From Betaproteobacteria bacterium (GTDB taxonomy: Bacteria > Pseudomonadota > Gammaproteobacteria > Burkholderiales > Ga0077523), in NCBI GenBank assembly GCA_016713305.1, contig JADJPK010000015.1, positions 1 through 64,000 on the forward strand: a stretch of 64,000 nucleotides of DNA. The letters are read 5' to 3'. Under the pieces are notes generated by a model. It made no database searches. It was not told where the DNA came from and saw only the letters and a program-made list of their open reading frames with translations. Position 1 is the first letter of the stretch, and the number at the start of each line of letters is the position of its first letter. This document shows positions 17,258-27,199 of the stretch, piece by piece. The position numbers were made by a program, and so were the translations under genes.

Positions 17258-19754
17258 CTATCCTGCGGAACGGACCCGAATGAAGTTCCTCCTGCCCACC
17301 AGGAGCCCCAGCCCACCTGCCAGCAGGGCCCACGTCCCCGGCTCCGGCACGGCGGCCACGCGCAGCACGCCGTCGGTGTACAGATCGTCCGTCTGCCAGA
17401 GCAGCCCTGCATCGAGAGTCGGCAGGTTCACGCTGCCGAAGCGGCCGGTCAGCCCGCCGTTGAAGTCGAACAGGTCGAAGCTGTCGCCGGCCTGGCCGTG
17501 GTAGTCGTTCCACCACACCACATTCAGCGGGCCGCCCTCCAGCGTCCGCGCCTGAACATCTGTCGCGCAGCGCGCGCCCGGCGTCGTGCCGCCCAGTTCC
17601 ATCAGGATGGGGGAGTCGCTGCCGTAGAAGACGTCGAAGTTGATCGTCACCAGGGCCGGGCTGGCGCCAGGCGAGAAGCCGCCCTCGAAGCGCGCCTGGC
17701 CGGTGCCGGTGAAGCTTCCTGCGCCGGACACCAGGCCGAAGAAGTTGGCGGCACCCCCTGCGGACACGCGCAGTTCACCGGCGTTGGTCACGGCTGACGC
17801 GAACGTGGCCTGGGCACCGTTGCTCACGATGAGCTTGGCCCCCGCCTGATTGGCGATGGCGGCGGCGATATTGCTCGCGCCGAAGCTGAACGCGATCTGG
17901 TTGGTGTTGGTGATGGTGCCCGACCGCAGTGTGCCGTCGCCCACGATGCGGCCCGTTGGCCATCGCCGCGCCCGCGTTGTCGTAGGTGCCGCCGCCCAGT
18001 TGGATCAGGCCCGCATTGGTCGCGAGCCCCTGGGTCATCAGCAGCTTGCCACCTGTGCCGGCCACCAGGGTGCCCGTGGCGGTGTTCGTGTTGGACAGCG
18101 CGCTGAAGGACAGCGTGCCGACGATGGCCTCCAGCGTGCCCGAGTTGGCCACCCGCATCCCCACGTTGCCGGCGCCCTGCACGGTGCCAGTGTTGGTGAG
18201 CACACCCGCGCCGGTGAGCTGGTTACCGGTACCGCCCAGATGGGTGATGCCGCTGTTCGCCAGGCTGCCGCTGACGGACAGCGAACCGCCACTCACGCTC
18301 AGCAGACCCGCATTGGTGACGGGCCCGTCGATAAGGCCGAAGCCGCTGATGAGGCCGGTGCTGCCGTTCTGCACCTGCCCACCCGACAGGGCGCCCCCCG
18401 CCATCTGGACCTGCCCCAGGTTGTTCCAGTTCTCCACCACGTGCAGCCGGCTGCCGGGTTGCAGTTCGATGAGACCGGAGTTGGTCACACCGCCCGATGC
18501 CTGCAGCATCAGCGTGCCTCCTTCGGGCCGCAGCAGCGCCGAATTGACGAACGAGCCCTCCACCGAAAGATCGCCGGCGCCGATCAGGCTGCCGGTATTG
18601 CTGACGCCTCCGCTGCCATCGATCCTTCCGCCGGCCTCGCAGCGTCCGGGTTGTGAGGGCCTACGAGATCACACCTCGGTCAGTGCCCGGTTGGCACCCA
18701 CCCGCCGCCCACGCAGGTGCGCTGCCGCCAACGGTCAGCATGGGCGCGGTCAGTTCCTTGCCATCGCCCACGGAGAGGAAGCTCGAGAACACTTCACCCG
18801 GTGCGATGGACAGATTCGACTGGACGTTCAAGGTGCCCCCCGTCCAGTTGAACGAGGCAGTGCCGTCGCCGCGCCGCAGATTGCCGACGGTCAGCGTGCC
18901 TCCGCTGAAGGCGTAGCTGGAGACCGCACTGCCCAACTGACCCAGCAGCATGGTCTGTCACCGTTGCGTGCCGCCCTTCGCACAGGTCGCGCGCCGTCCG
19001 ACGCGTTGTTGCTGGACAGCGTGCCGCTGCTCAGCGTGTAGCTACCCTGGCCACCTGGGCCGTAGCCCAGGTATAGGGTCCCGGCGATCGTGTGAGCGCC
19101 CGCCGCTTGCTCGAAGCTCGCGCTGCCGTCCACGCCGACGAACGTGGTGGGGGTGGTGATCGTTCCCCGTTCTGGATGAAGCTCGCGTTGGTGGCCGTAT
19201 CGAAGTAGCCCAGGATGAACTGGCTCGACAAGGTAGCCGTGCCGTTGCCCATGAGGAAGCTGCCGTTGCCCCGCACGCCCACGTACAACTGGCTCAAGGC
19301 CATCGTCGAGCTGGCGCCGCTGAAGGTGAACGACCCGGACGTGCCCGCATAGGGCCCCAACTGCAGGCTGCTGGCTGTCAGCGCACCACCGCTCTGGAGG
19401 GCCGTCCCGCTGCCGGACAGGCCGACCACGTAGTTTCCCGACAGCGTGAGCGTGCCGCCGCTCATGTTCACCTGCGCCACGGTGGCCGTCGTGCTGTCCA
19501 CGTCCAGCGATGCCGCCCGCGGTGGTGCCGGCCAGGATGCTCAACGTGGTGCTGGTGCCCACGGGAGTGACATGCGCCGCGTCGGTGGCAACGGGCACGC
19601 CGTCCGGATTCCAGCAGGTGGCCGATGTCCAGGCGGTGGTGGCGCAGTCCACCGTCTTGCTGGCTGCCATGACGGGCAGGCCCGCCAACAATCCGAGCAT
19701 GGCGACCGCCGTGCGCGTCAGCCGGTGGCGGCGCGGCCGGCTATGGAAGGTCAA
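17258..19754 (-). pseudogene. Large PEP-CTERM protein with beta-helix repeats, multiply frameshifted
   Basis: Starting at the ATG at 19754, a signal peptide (LTRTAVAMLGLLAGLPVMAA) and TTAWTSATCWNPDGVP are read. The chain then moves between frames near 19500, 19155, 18955, 18655 and 17945. The pieces are rich in the Gly/Ser/Thr-Asn repeats of autotransporter-like beta helices: GSGTALQSGGALTASSLQLG, NSGLIELQPGSRLHVVENW, TNTGTVQGAGNVGMRVANSG. The end reads VAAVPEPGTWALLAGGLGLL followed by VGRRNFIRVRSAG. The full chain would be about 830 residues. With five or more frame changes it is either a pseudogene or a poorly sequenced repeat gene. Its last 150 bases are duplicated at 15813-15956. Confidence 0.75.
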
Positions 19755-20180
19755 ACCGTGGAATGGCGGCGTGAGGGTCCTTTATCGCCGCTGCCAGGGG
19801 CTCGGCAACAGGGGTCGGGGGGGGGGAGGCACACCCCCGGCACCTTCAGTGGCCCGGCCTCGGCCTAGGCCGGCGCCCCGGACAGTTACGCAGGCACCTC
19901 CTGCGCCGGGCGGTGAAGGGAGCAGCCCGAGCAGATGCTGATTGCAAGACCCGACCCCGGCGTTGAGAAGTCTAGAACGGGTCCACCGTCGAAATTGTGC
20001 GGCTGACGGAGCTGATCTGGGGGTGCGGGATCGCTCTCTGACGGGGTTGGGGCTCATGGGGGTCGTAGCGGCTCACGGACCGGCCACTCGACTCCCAAGT
20101 GCCGCCCCCGTCATCCGCACAAAGTGGCGTCCGCCGGGATGGCGCCTGGAGTGCCCCCCGGGTGAACGATGCTGCGCTAC
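19755..20180. other. Intergenic region with a G-run and one REP core (copy 8)
   Basis: No gene is supported. It contains a run of nine G near 19817 and a REP core at 19944-19959 (GCAAGACCCGACCCCG, preceded by GATT) in plus orientation. Confidence 0.6.
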
Positions 20181-20981
20181 CTAGACTTCATGCCCGAGCA
20201 GCCTCTCCAGCACAGGGCGAAGTCCGGCGGATCTCACCTTGGGAAATTCCTCGAATATCTCTCTCGCCGTCGTCGGGAGTTCGCGTTCCTGCAGCGTGGC
20301 GAGGCGCTGGCTCGACGCGCGCAGCGCGACAGCGTCGTGGTAACGGACCAGGCGATCGTCCATGGCCGTCAGATCCAGGCTGGGCATCGACAGGAGCTTC
20401 GCAAAGGTCTTTCCTGCCACGAGCAACTGAAAGAGCTGGTAATCGGGCATGCACGGTTCCGACCCGAAAAGGTACGGAGACAGTTCGGCGGAACCGAGTA
20501 TTCGCAACAGGCCATCCTTGATCCTCATCGTGGACAGCCTGGCGAAGGTCTCCGATTCGATTTCGCACTTGAGCCCAAGCGGATTGGGGTAGTAGCCCCC
20601 GACCACAAGCGAGTTGAAGAAGGGCCCGCTCACGGTAAAGGTGAAGAAGTCGTTCAAGGCATCGATGCGCGCGCAAAGCTTTGCGTCGTGGCAAGGATAG
20701 AGCGCTCTGCTCGCGGCGTAAGTCCGGGCCAGATACCGGCAGATCGCCTGGCTTTCGGAAACCAGCGTGCCGTCCGGCTCGCGCAGCGTGGGAATCTTGC
20801 CAAGCGGGTTACGCGCCTTGTGCGCTGGCGAGTGCACTTCACCGATGAAGGGAGAGACGCGCACGTATTCGAAGGGAAGATCCGATTCGATCAGGCATTG
20901 CGCGGCAAAGGACAGGAAGGGCGAAGCCCAGAATCCGAACAGGATTCGCTGGCCCTCGCCGTCGGGCGTCGGCTTTTCCAT
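20181..20981 (-). CDS. Glutathione S-transferase family protein
   Basis: GSTs conjugate glutathione to electrophiles or use it as a redox cofactor in the cytoplasm. From the ATG at 20981 the product has 266 residues. The N-terminal thioredoxin fold starts QRILFGFWASPFLSFAAQCL and includes NPLGKIPTLREPDGTLVSES with QAICRYLA, the cis-Pro and E-S glutathione site of the family. An all-helical C-terminal domain follows. A longer start at 21071 is possible but would add a segment unlike GSTs. No GST partner gene is adjacent, so its substrate is open. Confidence 0.85.
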   Translation of the reverse strand: MEKPTPDGEGQRILFGFWASPFLSFAAQCLIESDLPFEYVRVSPFIGEVHSPAHKARNPLGKIPTLREPDGTLVSESQAICRYLARTYAASRALYPCHDAKLCARIDALNDFFTFTVSGPFFNSLVVGGYYPNPLGLKCEIESETFARLSTMRIKDGLLRILGSAELSPYLFGSEPCMPDYQLFQLLVAGKTFAKLLSMPSLDLTAMDDRLVRYHDAVALRASSQRLATLQERELPTTAREIFEEFPKVRSAGLRPVLERLLGHEV

Positions 20982-21080
20982 TGAAGGTCCGAGGACAGGG
21001 AAGTGAGCGGAAGCATACTCACCGCCGCGCGAGAAGCAAGACGATGTCCACGGCCACGCGGCCGGCAGCAACGGCTACCG

Positions 21081-22196
21081 TCAGGAGGTACCCGAGTCTT
21101 CGGAAAGACGGCTCGTGCAACGGGAGATCGTGCTGGCGCGCATTCGTCCGCCCAGATGCCGGGCAAACAGCAGCCCCAGCCCGGCGAGGATCAGCACCCC
21201 ATCAGCCGGTTCTGGTACCGCAACCACCGGCAAGATCGCGTAGACCGATTTCGGGTCATCTGCGAGTGCCCCCGAGGCAAGGAGAAAGTAGGCGTCGTCC
21301 GGCACCTCCACGCCCAGGGTCGCGGTATGCGTGAGATCGACCAGACTGTCTCCGGGCGGCATGCCGCGGCCGGAGGTGCTCGACGCGGTGATGTCGATCG
21401 AGAATTCGAGGGTGGGTGCCGGCGTATCGTCGAGGGAGGAAAGCATGCGGCCACAACCTCGAAAGCCGGAACATGCAGGATCTCTCGTTTCCTGGAGCGA
21501 GGAGATCGGCCCTGTGTACAGCGTTTGCGACGCGGCCGGCACTGCCGTCACCGGCACGGCGAGTGTCAGCGTTTCGCTGAAGTGCTGGGCGACCCCCGTT
21601 TGGACGAGTGTGATGGAGGGCGGCAAAGCCACGTTGCTCCACGCCATGAATTCGTCGAAACCGGGGTTGACGGGGTCAGGGCGGCGCGACAACTGCAGGA
21701 AGGCGGACTGCCCGGTTGCCGTGTAGAAGGTCATCGTCACCCCGCCCTGGGTGGCCGTCCCGGCGAAGTCACCCTCCACGGCGAGCGTCAGCACGATCTG
21801 CGTGGTTGCCGCTTGAGTTCCGAGGGTCGCCACACTCACGGCATCGTCGTAGTTGCTGCCCAGGCGGAGCACGTATTCCTTGCTCGGCGTCCCGGAGAGG
21901 GTGTTCGCGAGCAGACCGAAGCGCCCCATCGGTGCATCGAAGCTGATGTTCCCGATCGAGTAGCCGTCCGCGTCCAGTCGGGATGCCGCGGCCGACTGCG
22001 CGGCACCGATGGGCAACTGACCGCTGTTCCAGTCGCGGCTCTGGGTGACCGTGGGCGCCTGGGTGTAGTCGTTGATGAGGGCCTCGATTCCGTACTGAAT
22101 GCCAACGGCGGCCATCGCCGGCCCGGCGAGACCGAACACGCCGGTGCACGCGAGATACGCGAGGAACAGACGACGTAGCTGGATCTTGCTGCTCAT
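21081..22196 (-). CDS. PEP-CTERM sorting domain protein
   Basis: This has 371 residues with a GGAGATCCC ribosome site. The signal peptide is LFLAYLACTGVFGLAGPAMA. The mature domain is beta-rich with no known enzymatic motif. The sorting signal VPEPADGVLILAGLGLLFAR is followed by HLGGRMRASTISRCTSRLSE and a few more residues, a longer tail than usual after the Arg residues. The extra tail may reflect a shifted end. It lies 63 bases downstream of the next PEP-CTERM gene on the same strand and is likely cotranscribed with it. Confidence 0.85.
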   Translation of the reverse strand: MSSKIQLRRLFLAYLACTGVFGLAGPAMAAVGIQYGIEALINDYTQAPTVTQSRDWNSGQLPIGAAQSAAASRLDADGYSIGNISFDAPMGRFGLLANTLSGTPSKEYVLRLGSNYDDAVSVATLGTQAATTQIVLTLAVEGDFAGTATQGGVTMTFYTATGQSAFLQLSRRPDPVNPGFDEFMAWSNVALPPSITLVQTGVAQHFSETLTLAVPVTAVPAASQTLYTGPISSLQETRDPACSGFRGCGRMLSSLDDTPAPTLEFSIDITASSTSGRGMPPGDSLVDLTHTATLGVEVPDDAYFLLASGALADDPKSVYAILPVVAVPEPADGVLILAGLGLLFARHLGGRMRASTISRCTSRLSEDSGTS

Positions 22197-22259
22197 GGGA
22201 TCTCCATCGCAAGAAGCGATCTGCGGTCAAGGTGGCGCGGAAGAAACCGCTCCTCGGTT

Positions 22260-23153
22260 TCACCCGGCCCGCTTCAATTCATCTCGGCGCGGTGTGGCCG
22301 ATACGATCGCCCCGATGCCGACTGCGAGCAGCCAGAAAACTGACGGCTCGGGAACGGATGACGCGAACAGGTTCTCGCTGAAGAAGAAGGACGTGCTCGC
22401 CGCATTGGCGAACGCCGGGTCGACGTACGGCAGAGGGTCGATGACGGCGCTGAAGGACGCACTGCCGGACGCCGGGCGCGGATTGTAGAAAGGGTCGGCG
22501 AGCCGGCTTGCACTCCCCGACACCTTGATGTGGACCTTGTAGTAATCGAAGGCCGCCGTGTAGGCATCGAGCTTCAGGTGCGTGATGCCTCTGTCGCCGC
22601 CGGTCGTGGTGTGAAAGATCTCGTTCACCGTGTACGTGGCGTTGGTGGAGGCGCTTCCACGGAACCGGTCGAGCTGCGGCGTGACAGAGACTTCCCATTG
22701 GACGAACGCGGACCCTTCGGCTTCCCGTGAAAGGCCGACAGACCACTCGATGGGCAGGATGATCGGAACCGTGCGATCTCCCAAGGGGCTGACGACCTCG
22801 AAGTAGTAGTTGGCCTCGGCGATGGCTCGAACCGTCTCGTAGCCGGGCTCGATGACCCCGGTATTCACGGCGCGGCCGTCGATCGTCAGGAGTGGGCTGC
22901 CGGCGATCTGGGAACGATTCACGGCGTGGGCTTCGAGGGTTGCGGAGTGGTTCGGGCTCACGTGGGTGTTGGCGTAGGACCGGTTCTCCGCCTCGTAGAG
23001 GCGTCCCGGCGGGTCGGGATCACCCGGAAAGCCGATGATGTCCTCGATGAATTCGGCTTGCGGAAGAATGTTGGCGGGAATCGCAGCGTGGGCGCTGTCT
23101 GCGGCGATCGCAGCCAGTCCGGCCCCTGCCATCGCCAGGGCGAGGCGAATCAT
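22260..23153 (-). CDS. PEP-CTERM sorting domain protein
   Basis: This has 297 residues with an AAGGAGACC ribosome site and the signal peptide MIRLALAMAGAGLAAIAADS followed by AHA. The mature part (AIPANILPQAEFIEDIIGFP onward) is a beta-rich domain of unknown type. The C-terminus is VPEPSVFWLLAVGIGAIVSA followed by TPRRDELKRAG. It is divergent from the histidine kinase gene at 23305 across 151 bases, so the two-component pair may control it, though that is only a positional inference. Confidence 0.85.
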   Translation of the reverse strand: MIRLALAMAGAGLAAIAADSAHAAIPANILPQAEFIEDIIGFPGDPDPPGRLYEAENRSYANTHVSPNHSATLEAHAVNRSQIAGSPLLTIDGRAVNTGVIEPGYETVRAIAEANYYFEVVSPLGDRTVPIILPIEWSVGLSREAEGSAFVQWEVSVTPQLDRFRGSASTNATYTVNEIFHTTTGGDRGITHLKLDAYTAAFDYYKVHIKVSGSASRLADPFYNPRPASGSASFSAVIDPLPYVDPAFANAASTSFFFSENLFASSVPEPSVFWLLAVGIGAIVSATPRRDELKRAG

Positions 23154-23304
23154 TGTTCAGGTCTCCTTTTATCCGCGGCGGGCTCACCGGATTGCCGCGA
23201 TTGCGGTACTGTGCGCAAAGTTGCCAGGCGAGGCGATTCGCCACTTGTCGTAAGACAAACCGCTAACGCACCGAACGCTCCTGCCTGCGCACCCTTCTTC
23301 CGTC

Positions 23305-24846
23305 ATGTCCCAAGCGAACACGGTCCGCCCGCACGTTCCCGAGGCCCCCGAACCCTCGCTCGACGAACTGGTCGAGCTGGCGGTGCTCGACATGGTGGCG
23401 CGCGGACTGCCCGAAGGCTTCGCATTCGGGTTCGTTCCACTGGCCGTCGTCGTCGGCCTGCTTCACGCGATCCACGCGCCCGCCCACCTCGCCACATGGG
23501 CTGCCATCGTCGCGCTCGTGCTCGTGCTCGGGGTTGCGTTCGGGTTCGCCTACGGGAGGCATCCCGCGTCGCAGGAGACTGCGGCCCGGTGGCAACGGGC
23601 GATGTATGGCGTCGTGGGAGCTTCGGGGCTGACGTGGGGTCTCGCGGGGTGGCTCTTCGTTCCGGCACCGTGGCAAGCGGAGGTGGTCCTGCTCACGTTG
23701 CTCATGGGCCTGTCCGCCGCCGTGCTTGCCAACATCGGAGCGAGCCTGCCGCACTATCTCGTCTTCCTGGCCGGCACCCTGATGCCCACGGTCGTTCATC
23801 GGGCCGCGCTGGGAGGCGTGACGAACCTGGGTTTGTGCGCGGGCGCGGTCGTGATGATGATCGTGCTCGCCGTGTTCGCTGCGCGCCTGGCCGCGTCCAC
23901 GCGAAGCTCCTTGCGCATCAGCCACGAGAACCGCCGGCTCGCGCGTGCCCTCGAGATCCGTACGCAGGAGGCGGAGCGGGCCAATCGCGACAAGTCACGC
24001 TTCGTCGCGGCGGCGAGCCACGACTTGCGCCAGCCGGTACACGCGCTGGGTCTCCTGCTGGACGTGCTGAAGGGGCAGCCCCTGAGTCCCCCATCGCGTG
24101 CCACTGCGGATCGCATGTCGCAGGTGCTCGCATCCCTGGAGTCGCTCTTCGCAGGGCTGCTGGACATCTCCCGGCTCGACAGCGGTGCGATCGAGCCACG
24201 CCGGATCGAGTTCCCCCTGCAGCCGGTGCTCGACGGCCTGGTTCAGGAATTCGAGCCGCTGGCCGGAGCGAAGGGCCTGGCGCTGCGCTGCCGCCCCACG
24301 GCTGCGTGGGTCAACAGCGATCCCCTGCTGCTCGAACGCATTCTCAGGAACCTGATCTCCAATGCCGTGCGCTACACCGATCGCGGTGGCGTTCTCATCG
24401 TCTGCCGGCCCCGACGGGACCTCCTGGCCGTCGAAGTGCGCGACAGCGGCATCGGCATCGACGCCGCCGATCATGCAGCGATCTTCGATGAGTTCCATCA
24501 GGTCGCGGACACCGGACGCGATGCCGGGCGAGGGCTGGGCCTCGGCCTCGCCATCGTGCGTCGACTCACGCTGCTGCTGGACCACCCTGTGGAGGTCAGA
24601 TCCTCCCCCGGCCGAGGCAGCGTTTTCCGCATTGCCTTGCCCCGGGTTCCCGCACCCGCCGTGCCCGTCCTGGCCGATCCTGCGCCGCCGGATGCGATGG
24701 TCGCTGCCGGGGAAGTGAAGGCGCGATGCGTGCCGGGGCAGCCTGCGTCCGGGGCGGACGCCCCGTCAGTGGAAGCGCAGGCATCCTCGGCCGCTCCCGC
24801 TGGCATCGCATCGCGCGCCTGTACGACTGAAGACCCTTCGACTTGA
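23305..24846 (+). CDS. Membrane sensor histidine kinase
   Basis: This has 513 residues. About six hydrophobic segments occupy residues 36-195, with little periplasmic sequence, so sensing is probably within the membrane. A coiled linker leads to the H-box FVAAASHDLRQPVHALGLLL with phospho-acceptor His239. The N-box is ILRNLISNAVRYT, then the G1 box RDSGIGI and the G2 box GRGLGLGLAIVRRL. The last 60 residues are a low-complexity Ala/Pro tail of unknown use. The gene ends one base before the regulator start, so the two form a unit. No strong ribosome site is seen before the ATG at 23305. Confidence 0.9.
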   Translation: MSQANTVRPHVPEAPEPSLDELVELAVLDMVARGLPEGFAFGFVPLAVVVGLLHAIHAPAHLATWAAIVALVLVLGVAFGFAYGRHPASQETAARWQRAMYGVVGASGLTWGLAGWLFVPAPWQAEVVLLTLLMGLSAAVLANIGASLPHYLVFLAGTLMPTVVHRAALGGVTNLGLCAGAVVMMIVLAVFAARLAASTRSSLRISHENRRLARALEIRTQEAERANRDKSRFVAAASHDLRQPVHALGLLLDVLKGQPLSPPSRATADRMSQVLASLESLFAGLLDISRLDSGAIEPRRIEFPLQPVLDGLVQEFEPLAGAKGLALRCRPTAAWVNSDPLLLERILRNLISNAVRYTDRGGVLIVCRPRRDLLAVEVRDSGIGIDAADHAAIFDEFHQVADTGRDAGRGLGLGLAIVRRLTLLLDHPVEVRSSPGRGSVFRIALPRVPAPAVPVLADPAPPDAMVAAGEVKARCVPGQPASGADAPSVEAQASSAAPAGIASRACTTEDPST

Positions 24847-24847
24847 A

Positions 24848-25498
24848 ATGAAGACACTGATCGTCGACGACCACCCGCTCTATCGCGAAGGGCTGGCGAA
24901 CCTCCTGCAACAGATCTTCCCGGATGCGTGCGTCGAGCAGGCGGGCGACGTGCACACCGCGCTCGACGTGCTTGCGCGAGGCGGAGGGACCGACCTGATA
25001 CTTCTCGACCTGAAGCTGCCGGGTCTCGACGGTCGCACCGCGCTGCCGGACCTGCGCCAGCTGTATCCCGCCGTACCCGTGGTGATCGTCTCTGCCGAGG
25101 ACGACACCGCGACCATTCGCGCCTGCATCGATGCCGGCGCGAGCGGCTACATCCCGAAAGCCGCCCGGCGTGAGGTCCTCGCGGCGGCGCTGACGGTCGT
25201 GGCGGACGGCGGCGTCTATCTCCCGCCGGCGCTGCGGCAGCTCTCTTCTGCGCCGGCCACCATGGCATGGACACCGCATACCCCTCCCCTCACTCAGCGC
25301 GAACGCGAGGTGCTCGCCGGTGTGTGCGCGGGCGAGGCGAACAAGGTCATTGCGCGGCGGCTGGACATCTCGGAGGCGACCGTCCGTGCGCACCTGGGGT
25401 CGGTCTTTCGCGCCTTGGGCGTCGCGAACCGGACTCAGGCGGCTCTGGTGGCGCGGCAATTGGGAATACTCGACGGGAAGAGCGACTCCTCGACGTGA
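24848..25498 (+). CDS. LuxR/NarL-type response regulator
   Basis: This has 216 residues. The receiver domain (residues 1-120) shows MKTLIVDDHPLYREGLANLL, the phospho-acceptor Asp54 in LILLDLKLPGLDG, and Lys104 in GYIPKAARR. The DNA-binding domain (about 148-208) reads TQREREVLAGVCAGEANKVI and ISEATVRAHLGSVFRALGVA. It is the partner of the kinase directly upstream. Targets are unknown; the divergent PEP-CTERM genes are the nearest candidates. Confidence 0.92.
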   Translation: MKTLIVDDHPLYREGLANLLQQIFPDACVEQAGDVHTALDVLARGGGTDLILLDLKLPGLDGRTALPDLRQLYPAVPVVIVSAEDDTATIRACIDAGASGYIPKAARREVLAAALTVVADGGVYLPPALRQLSSAPATMAWTPHTPPLTQREREVLAGVCAGEANKVIARRLDISEATVRAHLGSVFRALGVANRTQAALVARQLGILDGKSDSST

Positions 25499-25975
25499 CG
25501 TCAGTTGCGCTCTTGATCTGCGGGTTGGCGGCGCTGCTCCTTCGCAGCAGGGGCCGGTACCGGACCAAGCGCTGACAGGCGCAACCTCTCACCCGCCAGC
25601 CGCGCGTGACTTCTTCACGTCGTTCGCTGCAGTGTGATCGACGAGGACGACAGCGGGCGGGATGACACTCATATCTGCCTGGACGTCGACGTCACGATTG
25701 AACAGGCACCGGTATGCCTCGCGGTGCTCGAAGGCACCGCGCTGATCACGTCTTCGCTTCCTGACACACCCGGACGGCACGCCGCTTGCCGCGTTCCTGT
25801 CGCAATCGGATGAACGCAGGCTTGCATGCTTACGCCACCCGCGACCGGGTTCAGCGTACGCACCTCTTCCTCGCCCCGATCGTCCTCGCGTTCGCAAACG
25901 GATGGCGTACCGCGTCTGCACGGATTCGTGCCTTCATGGGTTCGCCATCGGTCTCTCGATAGGAAAGGACTTGCC
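25499..25975. other. Intergenic region after the two-component operon
   Basis: No well-supported gene. A GTG at 25634 opens a 59-codon frame (VIDEDDSGRDDTHICLDVDV onward, stop 25813) with a plausible composition but no ribosome site, so I do not call it. The ribosome site of the next gene, AGGAAAGGAC, lies at the end. Confidence 0.4.
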
Positions 25976-26590
25976 ATGAACAAATACTCCCTTACCGCAG
26001 CTGTCTTCGTCCTCGGCACGGCCTTCAGCGCCGGCGCATCTGCCGAAGGTATGAGCAAGAGTGACTACAAGGCCTCGAAGGACAAGATCTCCGCCGAGTA
26101 CAAGGTGGCGAAGGAAAAGTGCGACTCGCTGTCCGGCAACGCCAAGGACATTTGCGTGGCCGAAGCGAAGGGCAAGGAGGACGTCGCGCGTGCCGAGCTG
26201 GAGGCGGCCTACGAGCCGTCGGCGAAGAATCAGTACAAGGCCCGTGCAGCCCAGGCCGAGGCCGACTACGAAGTCGCCAAGGAAAAGTGCGATGACCTCG
26301 GCGGCAACGCCAAGGACGTGTGCATGAAGGAAGCCAAGGCCGCGGAGACCGCTGCCAAGGCCGACGCCAAGGCGCAGTGGAAGACCTCCGAAGCAAATGG
26401 CGAAGCACGGGAAGAATCCGCCGAGGCTCGCACGGAAGCCGAAAAGGAAGCCACCGAAGCCCATAGAAAGGCCGCCGAGGAGAAACGCGATGCCGACTAT
26501 GCCGTGGCCAGGGAGAAATGCGAGACGGCAGCGGGCAGCGCCAAGGAGTTGTGTCTGGAACGCGCGAAGGCCAAGTACGGCAGGTCCTGA
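25976..26590 (+). CDS. Exported Lys/Glu/Ala-rich protein with three Cys-pair repeats
   Basis: This is a 204-residue periplasmic protein with a signal peptide (MNKYSLTAAVFVLGTAFSAG followed by ASA). A helical module occurs three times: YKVAKEKCDSLSGNAKDICV, YEVAKEKCDDLGGNAKDVCM, and YAVAREKCETAAGSAKELCL. Each holds two Cys 11 residues apart, which could form intramodule disulphides. Long Ala/Glu/Lys helices link them. The function is unknown; similar proteins are common in betaproteobacteria beside small envelope lipoproteins, as here. Codon use is ordinary for the window. Likely cotranscribed with the next gene (46 bases apart). Confidence 0.85.
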   Translation: MNKYSLTAAVFVLGTAFSAGASAEGMSKSDYKASKDKISAEYKVAKEKCDSLSGNAKDICVAEAKGKEDVARAELEAAYEPSAKNQYKARAAQAEADYEVAKEKCDDLGGNAKDVCMKEAKAAETAAKADAKAQWKTSEANGEAREESAEARTEAEKEATEAHRKAAEEKRDADYAVAREKCETAAGSAKELCLERAKAKYGRS

Positions 26591-26636
26591 GCGTGCGTCC
26601 GCGCCAAAGGCGTCCGTCATTGAAGGAGTGAAGACC

Positions 26637-26855
26637 ATGAACACGATCAAGAAGGTGATCCCCGTTTGCGCGGCAGTCTGCGTGGCCCTCGGGCTTGCCG
26701 GCTGTGCGGGCATGTCCAAGCAGGACAAGAGCACGGCGATCGGTGCCGGTGTGGGCGCCGTCGGCGGTGCGGTTCTGACAGGAGGCAGCGCGGTCGGGAC
26801 GGTAGGTGGCGCCGCCGTCGGCGGAGTGGTCGGCCACGAAGTCGGAAAGAAGTAG
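26637..26855 (+). CDS. Small glycine-zipper lipoprotein
   Basis: This has 72 residues. ATG at 26637 has GAAGGAGTG upstream. The lipobox LAGC lies near residue 23, giving an N-terminal lipid anchor. The mature part, AIGAGVGAVGGAVLTGGSAV and GTVGGAAVGGVVGHEVGKK, is a two-helix glycine zipper like that of OsmB-type outer-membrane lipoproteins. Such proteins are usually linked to envelope stress; the exact role is unknown. A terminator-like hairpin follows 11 bases after the stop. Confidence 0.85.
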   Translation: MNTIKKVIPVCAAVCVALGLAGCAGMSKQDKSTAIGAGVGAVGGAVLTGGSAVGTVGGAAVGGVVGHEVGKK

Positions 26856-26866
26856 TCAACCGGGAC

Positions 26867-26901
26867 GCCCCGTGTAGAGTCGGTCGATGTCTACACGGGG
26901 C
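26867..26901 (+). terminator. Hairpin terminator candidate
   Basis: A perfect 12-bp stem (GCCCCGTGTAGA) with an 11-base loop ends the two-gene envelope unit. The following bases (TTCGTCC) are only weakly T-rich. No gene is visible from here to 27199. Confidence 0.55.
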
Positions 26902-27199
26902 TTCGTCCGAATTTCGTGGGAGCGCGGGAAGTGCAGGGTTGCCTCTTGGCTTGTGTTCCTGAAGGGGACCGCCTGCTTTTCAGGAGCGCAGACACAACAC
27001 GGAGACAGGCTCATTAGTGACGCGATCGCGTCTTGAAAAATGAGTTGTTATGCGGAGTCCGCTGCTTTCCTCATGAGCGGCGGCGATGAGAATCGCCTCT
27101 GCCGGGCGAGAGGACCCTTATGAGAGGGATCGGCACACCGCAGGGCGGGTTCGCCCGCCCGGTGTCAGGCGACAAGCAGCGAATCGACACTGGCGCAAC

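Noticed and set aside
21668..21690. ACGGGGTCAGGGCGG inside a PEP-CTERM gene
   Set aside because: Partial match to the REP core within conserved coding sequence; chance.
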